A stretch of DNA of 11,234 nt. Origin: Thermoleophilia bacterium. GTDB taxonomy: Bacteria; Actinomycetota; Thermoleophilia; Gaiellales; Gaiellaceae. Under the pieces are notes generated by a model, which ran no database searches, was not told the origin of the DNA, and was given only the letters and a program-made list of their open reading frames with translations. Of this stretch, positions 1-4,708 are shown piece after piece. The position numbers and the translations under genes were made by a program. Within the stretch, counting starts at the first letter, position 1. The number at the start of each line of letters is the position of its first letter. The stretch spans positions 1-11,234 of the forward strand of contig JAICTB010000056.1 in the NCBI GenBank assembly GCA_025936595.1, in the 5' to 3' direction.

Positions 1-84
1 GCGGATGTGGCGGAATTGGTAGACGCGCACGGTTCAGGTCCGTGTGCCCGCAAGGGCGTGGAGGTTCAAGTCCTCTCATCCGCA
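1..84 (+). tRNA. tRNA-Leu (anticodon CAG)
   Basis: A complete class II leucine tRNA. The 7-bp acceptor stem pairs bases 1-7 (GCGGATG) with 77-83 (CATCCGC), and the discriminator is A84. The anticodon loop 33-39 (TTCAGGT) carries CAG at 35-37, closed by CACGG/CCGTG. The long variable arm includes CCC-GCAA-GGG, as expected for leucine. The T-arm has the TTCAAGT loop. CCA is not encoded and must be added after transcription. It decodes CUG, a major leucine codon in a GC-rich genome. The promoter lies outside the window. Confidence 0.97.
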
Positions 85-88
85 TGCC

Positions 89-115
89 CCGGCGCCTCAC
101 CGTCAGAGGCGTCGG
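89..115. terminator. GC-rich hairpin between convergent tRNA-Leu and small membrane gene
   Basis: Bases 89-98 (CCGGCGCCTC) pair with 106-115 (GAGGCGTCGG), ten pairs including one G-T wobble, around a 7-base loop. The hairpin starts five bases after the tRNA. Its loop contains the stop codon (103-105) of the minus-strand gene, so it could end transcription from both sides. There is no T tract on either side, so intrinsic termination is an inference. Confidence 0.45.
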
Positions 116-297
116 CGCACGGTTCTCGCGAGACTCGCGCCCAGGAGCAGCAGTGCGACGGTCATCGGCGTCCATTCGACGATGTGCAGGACGACGTCGC
201 CCCCGAAGAGCCGAGCCGCCAGCACGAGGACCGTGAGCACTCCGACGAGCCACCACAGCAGGCGCCGTGCGAAGAGATGTCGCGGGCTGAGCGCCAT
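103..297 (-). CDS. Small two-helix membrane protein, function unknown
   Basis: A 64-residue protein that I do not recognise as a named family. A short basic N-terminus (residues 4-12, with three arginines) leads into a hydrophobic helix at about 13-28. A short loop with a Gly-Gly-Asp follows, then a second helix at about 41-57 and a basic C-terminus (RTVRRRL). The positive-inside rule suggests both ends are cytoplasmic. Codons have the high third-position GC of the neighbouring genes, which supports real coding. The ATG at 297 is preferred over the TTG at 300 because a TAnnnT hexamer (306-311) sits eight bases upstream and no Shine-Dalgarno is visible. It converges on tRNA-Leu and its stop lies in the hairpin loop between them. 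Confidence 0.6.
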   Translation of the reverse strand: MALSPRHLFARRLLWWLVGVLTVLVLAARLFGGDVVLHIVEWTPMTVALLLLGASLARTVRRRL

Positions 298-305
298 CAA
301 CGCGA

Positions 306-311
306 ACGCTA
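306..311 (-). promoter_or_regulatory. Candidate -10 box (TAGCGT) of the small membrane gene
   Basis: On the minus strand, TAGCGT is followed eight bases later by the ATG at 297. That would place the transcription start on or within two bases of the start codon, i.e. a leaderless mRNA. No convincing -35 element is seen. Confidence 0.35.
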
Positions 312-331
312 TGCCCGGACGACGGGGTGTT

Positions 332-516
332 CAGAGACTCGAACGTCTCTGCGCGCGACGTGGAGGGAGACGGCGCTCGGCTCCGAACTGAGCGTGAGGC
401 ATCCGACGCTCACGCTCTTGGGGGAGCCGGATGCCTCGCGGCGACGGTGGCGGCAGCCGTCCTCTCCCCCGGCTGTCCGTCCCGTCGCCGCTTCTTGCGC
501 CACGCGAAGGATTCGC
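332..516 (+). other. Inverted-repeat-rich intergenic region, possible structured RNA or operator
   Basis: This stretch lies between the minus-strand membrane gene and the plus-strand rsiG-like gene. It holds CAGAGAC/GTCTCTG (332-338/345-351). Stem A is GAGCGTGAG/CTCACGCTC (390-398/409-417). Stem B is GAGGCATCCG/CGGATGCCTC (396-405/428-437). Stem D is GCGGCGACGG/CCGTCGCCGC (438-447/482-491) and encloses hairpin C (452-459/470-477, one wobble). A small hairpin GCGAA/TTCGC lies at 504-508/512-516. A and B share bases and exclude each other; B and D abut. The loop of B (GGGGAG, 421-426) is complementary to the loop of C (CTCCCC, 464-469). I do not recognise a known riboswitch class. Whether it is transcribed is unknown. 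Confidence 0.4.
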
Positions 517-541
517 CGCCGCACGGCCGAACACCGCGGCG

Positions 542-787
542 ATGGCACATGAGGCACGCACTGACGTCGGCGCGCTTGCATCCGAGCTCGAGCAGCTCGT
601 GCACGAGGAGCGCCAGCTGTCGTCCGTACGGCGCCGCCTGCACGAGCAGATCGACAACGGCTTCCCGAACGACGTGATCGTGCGACGCGAACGCGAGATC
701 TCGGCCCAGCGCCGGGCGCTCCACCGGCGGATCGACAGCCTCCGCCACAGGCTCGGCCCCGGGCCGGGCCTTCGTCCGGCGCACTGA
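542..787 (+). CDS. rsiG: Twin-motif RsiG-like c-di-GMP-binding anti-sigma protein
   Basis: An 81-residue, highly charged protein predicted to be a helical hairpin: helix 1 at about 10-38, turn NGFPND (39-44), helix 2 at about 45-71. Streptomyces RsiG sequesters the sigma factor WhiG when armed by c-di-GMP, through one E(X)3S(X)2R(X)3Q(X)3D motif on each helix of an antiparallel coiled coil. Here the same spacing occurs twice: E23-S27-R30-H34-D38 and E50-S54-R57-H61-D65. His replaces Gln in both copies. The two 16-residue repeats share nine identical positions, so they look like an internal duplication. Family membership comes from the motif; sigma partnership and c-di-GMP binding are inferred. 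No whiG-like gene is in the window. The ATG at 542 is preferred over the ATG at 431, which would add a low-complexity extension across the inverted repeats. No clear ribosome binding site is seen. Confidence 0.75.
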   Translation: MAHEARTDVGALASELEQLVHEERQLSSVRRRLHEQIDNGFPNDVIVRREREISAQRRALHRRIDSLRHRLGPGPGLRPAH

Positions 788-793
788 GCCGCG

Positions 794-801
794 GCTACGA
801 T
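794..801 (+). promoter_or_regulatory. Candidate -10 element GCTACGAT of the subtilase gene
   Basis: GCTACGAT matches the GCTACnnT element before tRNA-Asn, the SDR, the phosphatase and the dGTPase gene. It begins seven bases after the rsiG-like stop codon. A start about seven bases downstream (near 808) would leave only a few bases before the CTG at 811. It would also exclude the ATG at 800, which opens only a four-codon frame (MRAP, stop). Confidence 0.5.
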
Positions 802-810
802 GCGCGCGCC

Positions 811-3156
811 CTGACTCGCCTCGCCTCGATCGTCGTCGCGGCCGCGATCGCCGCTGTCGTCCTGCCCGGGGCCGGATCGGGCCGCGCCCCATCGGACGCC
901 ACCACCGAGGTCGTCGTCACGCTCGCGGGGCCGCCGCTCTCCGCGTTCGGCCGATCGCTCTCCTCGGCGCGCCACCTCTCGTACCTGCAGACGATCGACG
1001 CGCAGCAGGCGGCGGCCACCGAACGGATCGAGTCGATGCTCCCGTCCGCACGCGTGCGCTGGCACTACCGGCTCGTCGCGAACGGGCTCGCGGTCGTGCT
1101 CCCGCGCAACGAGGTCGCCGCCCTCGCGAAGGTGCCCGGAGTCGCCGAGGTGTGGCCGAACGTGCGTTACCACTCGCTGGCGACACCGATTCCCGGTCCG
1201 ACGCAGATCGGCGCCGACAAGCTCTGGGCAGGCGGCTCGCTCGGCGACGGGATGAAGATCGGGATCATCGACGACGGCGTCGACGCCGCCCACCCGTACT
1301 TCGACCCGAGCGCCTTCCAGTACCCGCCGGGGTTCCCGAAGGGGCAGACGAAGTACACGACGCCCAAGGTGATCGTGCAACGCGCGTTCGCACCCCCGTC
1401 GCCGTCGTGGAAGTACGCGTCGCTCCCGTTCGACCCGACGGAGTCGTTCCACGCGACGCACGTCGCCGGCATCGCCGCGGGCGATCGAGGCATCGTCGCG
1501 CGCGGCAGCGTCCTCTCGGGCGTCGCGCCCGACGCGTACATCGGCAACTACAAGGCGCTGACCATCCCGACCCCCGGCTTCGGGCTGGACGGGAACAGCG
1601 CGGAGATCGTGGCCGCCATCGAGGCCGCCGTCGCCGACGGCATGGACGTGATCAACCTCTCGCTCGGGGAGCCGGAGGTCGAGCCGTCGCGCGACCTCGT
1701 CGTCAAGGCGATCCAGGGGGCCGCCGCCGCCGGCGTCGTCCCCGTGATCGCGGCGGGGAACGACTTCGGCGACTTCGGCCACGGCTCCGTCTCGTCGCCG
1801 GCGAACGCGCCGGACGCGATCACGGTCGCCGCGGTCAGCGCGCGTGGCATCGTTGCCGACTTCTCGTCGGCCGGCCCCACGCCGGTCTCGCTGCAGATGA
1901 AGCCGGACGTCTCCGCGCCGGGGGTCGACGTGCTCTCGTCATTGCCGGCGAGCCAGGGCGGTCCGTGGGGGACGCTGAGCGGAACGAGCATGGCGACGCC
2001 GCACGTGGCCGGCGCCGCAGCGCTCCTCCGGGAGCGCCACCCGACGTGGACGGTTGCCCAGCTCAAGTCGGCGCTCGTGCAGACCGGCGACGCGGTGCAC
2101 CTCGAGAGCGGCGCCGAGGCCGCGGCGACCCGCGAGGGCGGCGGCCTCGTCGACCTCCCCCGCGCCGACAACCCGCTGCTCTTCGCCTCGCCGACCGGCC
2201 TCTCGTTCGGCGCGCTCGCACCGGGGGCGGTCGTCAGCCGTACGGTCACGCTGACGGACGCCGGCGGCGGTGCGGGCACGTGGACCGCCGCCGTCGTGCT
2301 GCAGTCCGGCATCGGAGCCGTCACGGTGCCGCCGACGATCGCCGTGCCCGGCACACTCGACATCACGGCGACGGGCGCAACGGCCACGGGCGAGGAAACG
2401 GGGTTTGTCGTGCTGACGCGCGGCACCGACGTACGCCGCATCCCGTTCTGGTTTTTGACGACGGCGCCGAAGCTCGCCGGCGAGCCCAAGCTCCCGCTCA
2501 CGAAGCCCGGCATTCACAGCGGCACGACCGTCGGCGCGCCCGCGCTCGTCACGCGCTACCGCTATCCGACGGGCGGCGACGACGCGTACCCGGGGCCCGA
2601 GCGCGCCTTTCGCTTCCGCCTTCCCGCCGGCGCCGCGAACGCGGGTGTCGTCGTTCTCAGCGGCCGCGTCGCGCCGCACATCACCTTCGACGGGTCGGAG
2701 GACCGGCTCGCCGGCTACACCGCGCTGCCGCTCGACCTGAACCCGTACCGGAAGAGCTACGGGACGCGCCGGCGGATCGCCGGGGTCGTGCTCCCCGCCG
2801 GCGGCATCTACGACGCGGTCTTCGACGCGGTCGGCCGTCCGGGGCCGTTCACGTTCCGCTACTGGGTGAACGACGTCACGCCGCCGCGACTGCGCGTACG
2901 GTCGACCCGAGGCGGGATCGTCGTGGCCGCCGGCGATGCAGGCTCCGGCGTCGACCCCCTCTCGATCACTGCGACGCTCGACGGCAAGGCGGTCGTCGCG
3001 CGCTACGCCGACGGAAGGATCACGATCCGCGCCGCGAAGGGCCGCCACCGGCTCGTGCTCCTGGTGGCCGACCACCAGGAGACGAAGAACATGGAGGACG
3101 TCGCGCGCATCCTCCCGAACACGTCGACGCTGAAGACGACGTTGAGGGTGCGCTAA
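811..3156 (+). CDS. Secreted subtilisin-like serine protease (peptidase S8)
   Basis: A subtilase of about 781 residues, counted from the CTG at 811. Residues 1-26 look like a Sec signal peptide (TR followed by a hydrophobic stretch of V, A and I). Residues about 32-123 resemble an inhibitor I9 propeptide. The catalytic domain spans about 130-450, with Asp154 (IIDDG), His214 (HATHVAG), oxyanion Asn317 (AAGND) and nucleophile Ser393 (SGTSMATPHVAG). It should be active outside the cell. DDG and HATH differ from the commoner DTG and HGTH but keep the triad. About 330 further residues form beta-rich, probably Ig-like or Fn3-like modules. No in-frame ATG, GTG or TTG lies upstream of codon 76 (ATG 1036), which would cut off the signal peptide and most of the propeptide. 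Either CTG 811 is a near-leaderless start, or one base is missing between ATG 800 and 811. The TAA stop overlaps the stop of the convergent gene. Confidence 0.88.
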   Translation: MTRLASIVVAAAIAAVVLPGAGSGRAPSDATTEVVVTLAGPPLSAFGRSLSSARHLSYLQTIDAQQAAATERIESMLPSARVRWHYRLVANGLAVVLPRNEVAALAKVPGVAEVWPNVRYHSLATPIPGPTQIGADKLWAGGSLGDGMKIGIIDDGVDAAHPYFDPSAFQYPPGFPKGQTKYTTPKVIVQRAFAPPSPSWKYASLPFDPTESFHATHVAGIAAGDRGIVARGSVLSGVAPDAYIGNYKALTIPTPGFGLDGNSAEIVAAIEAAVADGMDVINLSLGEPEVEPSRDLVVKAIQGAAAAGVVPVIAAGNDFGDFGHGSVSSPANAPDAITVAAVSARGIVADFSSAGPTPVSLQMKPDVSAPGVDVLSSLPASQGGPWGTLSGTSMATPHVAGAAALLRERHPTWTVAQLKSALVQTGDAVHLESGAEAAATREGGGLVDLPRADNPLLFASPTGLSFGALAPGAVVSRTVTLTDAGGGAGTWTAAVVLQSGIGAVTVPPTIAVPGTLDITATGATATGEETGFVVLTRGTDVRRIPFWFLTTAPKLAGEPKLPLTKPGIHSGTTVGAPALVTRYRYPTGGDDAYPGPERAFRFRLPAGAANAGVVVLSGRVAPHITFDGSEDRLAGYTALPLDLNPYRKSYGTRRRIAGVVLPAGGIYDAVFDAVGRPGPFTFRYWVNDVTPPRLRVRSTRGGIVVAAGDAGSGVDPLSITATLDGKAVVARYADGRITIRAAKGRHRLVLLVADHQETKNMEDVARILPNTSTLKTTLRVR

Positions 3157-3383
3157 TCGCGGCGTTTCGCGCGCGGATCGTACGTCGGCAGGTTCGCGAG
3201 GTCGCGCTCGACCGAGCGCTGGAACTCCTCGGGGTCGTGCTCCGGCTCGACCACACGCAGATGACGCTTCGGCGGACGGCGACGGCGCAGGGGCATGCTC
3301 CGCCCCTTCGCGAGGCGCGGCCATTCCGCCGCCGCGAGCAGCACCACCGCGGCCGCGAGCAGCACAAGCCCGAACACGCTCAC
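3153..3383 (-). CDS. Small single-pass membrane protein, function unknown
   Basis: A 76-residue protein with one N-terminal hydrophobic helix (about residues 3-19), then a strongly basic segment (KGRSMPLRRRRPPKR, about 26-40). A charged, probably cytoplasmic tail follows and includes EPEHDPEEFQRSVERDLANL. The pattern fits an N-out/C-in membrane anchor with a short cytosolic tail; I do not recognise a family. The start is GTG 3383 or GTG 3377. The first sits six bases after a TATCCT hexamer and may be leaderless; the second has GGGG seven bases upstream as a weak Shine-Dalgarno. Its TAG stop (3153-3155) overlaps the subtilase TAA in the four bases CTAA. It is divergent from the lipoprotein gene. 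Confidence 0.7.
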   Translation of the reverse strand: MSVFGLVLLAAAVVLLAAAEWPRLAKGRSMPLRRRRPPKRHLRVVEPEHDPEEFQRSVERDLANLPTYDPRAKRRD

Positions 3384-3389
3384 GCCCCA

Positions 3390-3395
3390 AGGATA
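3390..3395 (-). promoter_or_regulatory. Candidate -10 box (TATCCT) for the minus-strand membrane gene
   Basis: On the minus strand TATCCT is followed after six bases by GTG 3383. It shares a 39-bp divergent intergenic region with the candidate promoter of the lipoprotein gene. Confidence 0.4.
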
Positions 3396-3408
3396 GTCAC
3401 CCGCCCGC

Positions 3409-3414
3409 GAGAAT
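3409..3414 (+). promoter_or_regulatory. Candidate -10 box (GAGAAT) of the lipoprotein gene
   Basis: GAGAAT lies eight bases before the GTG at 3423, the spacing seen at other probable leaderless starts here. The first base departs from consensus and no -35 is evident. Confidence 0.3.
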
Positions 3415-3422
3415 CGGGCGAC

Positions 3423-4106
3423 GTGACGACGCGGGCGCTTCTCCTCGCTGCAGTGGGGCTTCTGGCCGCAGGATGCGGCTCCGGTGACACATCGGCTCCG
3501 CCCACCACGACCGTCAATACGGTGCCGACGGAGCAGCGGATGCCGCTGACCGTCTTCCGTGTCCGCGGAGGCGTCCTGCGGCCGGTCACGGTGCACGTGC
3601 CGCAGACGAAGGCGGTGGCCGCCGCGGCGGTCGCCGCGCTCGGCCTCCACGCGACCGTGTCGGTCGGGGGCGGCACGGCACGCGTCGACCTGCCGAAGGC
3701 GACCGACGAGCAGGTCGCCGAGATCGTCTACTCGCTGACGCAGTTCCCGACCGTGCAGCGGGTTGACGTCGCAGGCCGCACCGGCCTGACGCGTGACGAC
3801 GTGGTGGGCTACGTCCCGCCGATCCTGGTCGAGCGCCCGGCGCCCGGGGCGCACGTGCCGGCGCGGTTCCTCGTCGCGGGCACGGCGAGCGTGTTCGAGG
3901 CGACGCTCGTCGTCGAGGCGGTGCGGGACGGGACGGTCCTCGACCGCCGGACGGTGACAGCGTCGGAGGGCGCGCCCGCGCGCGGCGCGTTCGAGACGAT
4001 GCTGCGCGCGACCCCCGGGCGTGTCACGGTGCGCGCATACGCGCCGTCCGCCGCCGACGGGACCCCGCAGCACGAGGTCGAGGTCGCCGTCGAGGTGACG
4101 CCGTGA
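3423..4106 (+). CDS. Lipoprotein with GerMN and Gmad2 domains
   Basis: A 227-residue exported lipoprotein. The signal peptide has Arg4, a hydrophobic stretch and a lipobox LAAGC with Cys18 as the lipidated residue. A Thr/Pro-rich linker (about 22-36) follows. Residues about 41-125 match the GerMN pattern, including the TARVDL strand and the hallmark VYSLTQFPTV (102-111). Residues about 132-226 form a Gmad2 immunoglobulin-like domain, opening with PPILVERPAPGA. GerMN proteins are named for Bacillus spore germination, but GerMN and Gmad2 lipoproteins are common in non-sporulating actinobacteria, where the role is unclear. It probably acts at the outer face of the membrane or in the wall. The GTG start is chosen from the signal peptide. 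tRNA-Asn follows directly, and its promoter begins within 20 bases of the TGA stop. Confidence 0.9.
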   Translation: MTTRALLLAAVGLLAAGCGSGDTSAPPTTTVNTVPTEQRMPLTVFRVRGGVLRPVTVHVPQTKAVAAAAVAALGLHATVSVGGGTARVDLPKATDEQVAEIVYSLTQFPTVQRVDVAGRTGLTRDDVVGYVPPILVERPAPGAHVPARFLVAGTASVFEATLVVEAVRDGTVLDRRTVTASEGAPARGAFETMLRATPGRVTVRAYAPSAADGTPQHEVEVAVEVTP

Positions 4107-4121
4107 GCCGCCCGGACGGCG

Positions 4122-4129
4122 GCTACAAT
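4122..4129 (+). promoter_or_regulatory. -10 element GCTACAAT of tRNA-Asn
   Basis: GCTACAAT contains TACAAT, a near-consensus -10 hexamer (4124-4129). It lies 16 bases before the mature tRNA 5' end, predicting a start near 4136. Any -35 must overlap the end of the lipoprotein gene; none is convincing. It is the clearest of the GCTACnnT elements. Confidence 0.65.
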
Positions 4130-4145
4130 GCTGCCCGCCGATTGA

Positions 4146-4220
<75 letters not shown>

Positions 4221-4227
4221 GCACGGA

Positions 4228-4257
4228 CGCGCCGGACCTCCGAATAGGTCGGGCGCG
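4228..4257 (+). terminator. Hairpin after tRNA-Asn, possible terminator
   Basis: CGCGCCGGACCT (4228-4239) pairs with AGGTCGGGCGCG (4246-4257), eleven of twelve positions with one G-G mismatch, around the loop CCGAAT. It begins ten bases after the tRNA and has no T tract. It resembles the hairpin after tRNA-Leu. Confidence 0.45.
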
Positions 4258-4303
4258 GCGATCAGGCGGTGCGGATCCGCGCTTGCGGGAACAGCATCCG
4301 TCG

Positions 4304-4708
4304 GTGAAAGCCCTTCTCGCCGCCGCTGCTGCAGCCCTGACCGTTCTGGCGGCGCTCGCCGGCGTCGCCGGCGGCGGCACTCGCATCCCGACGCTGCGCG
4401 CCGACGTCGGCGAGTGGAGCATCGTGCCGTCCGTCGGCGCGCTGCCCGCGGGCCGCGTGCGGATCGACGTGCGGAACCTCGGCGCGTACGCACACCAGGT
4501 GGTGATCGTCCGGACGAAGACGTTCGCCGAGCAGCTGCCGCTGCGCGGGACGCGCGCCGTCGTGCGTCCGGAGGCCGCGCCGGTCCTCGTACGGGCCGGC
4601 CGGCACGCCTCGTTCTTCGTCACGCTGCGGCCGGGCTCGTACGTGCTGCTCGACAACCTGCCCTGGCACTACTGGAAGGGCACGTCGGCGGCGTTCAGCG
4701 TGCGCTGA
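4304..4708 (+). CDS. Secreted cupredoxin-like protein without copper ligands
   Basis: A 134-residue exported protein: signal peptide at about 1-25 (VK followed by Ala/Leu), then one beta-sandwich domain. The C-terminal part, GSYVLLDNLPWHYWKGTSAAFSV (broken here as GSYVLLDNL, PWHYWKG, TSAAFSV), follows the type 1 copper loop Cys-(4)-His-(4)-Met of actinobacterial cupredoxins. Residue 117 is Asp instead of Cys and 127 is Thr instead of Met, while His122 and the upstream His64 (AHQVV) remain. A normal blue-copper site is therefore unlikely; it may bind nothing, bind another metal, or have a structural role. GTG 4304 gives a standard signal peptide; TTG 4283 would add seven residues. The stop overlaps the end of the convergent primase gene by 14 bases. 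Confidence 0.75.
   Translation: MKALLAAAAAALTVLAALAGVAGGGTRIPTLRADVGEWSIVPSVGALPAGRVRIDVRNLGAYAHQVVIVRTKTFAEQLPLRGTRAVVRPEAAPVLVRAGRHASFFVTLRPGSYVLLDNLPWHYWKGTSAAFSVR

Noticed and set aside
1..120. Integration site at tRNA-Leu
   Set aside because: No integrase, phage gene or repeated tRNA 3' end is in the window.
332..351. Truncated tRNA or T-arm remnant on the minus strand
   Set aside because: The loop is six bases rather than seven, and no acceptor, D or anticodon arm is nearby.
331..1782. Long open frame of 483 codons on the minus strand antisense to the rsiG-like and subtilase genes
   Set aside because: Arg-rich, low-complexity translation typical of antisense frames in GC-rich DNA; the plus strand carries clear motifs.
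1152..3422. Upstream extension of the lipoprotein frame to give a 984-residue protein
   Set aside because: The upstream part is a frame shadow of the subtilase; the signal peptide and lipobox fix the start at 3423.
542..4106. A sporulation or germination locus, from the RsiG-like and GerMN proteins together
   Set aside because: Both families occur in non-sporulating actinobacteria, and no other sporulation gene is present; co-occurrence alone is not evidence.
4139..4145. WhiG-type promoter suggested by GCCGATT before tRNA-Asn
   Set aside because: Incomplete match, no TAAA-like upstream box at suitable spacing, and a better housekeeping -10 box is present at 4124-4129.
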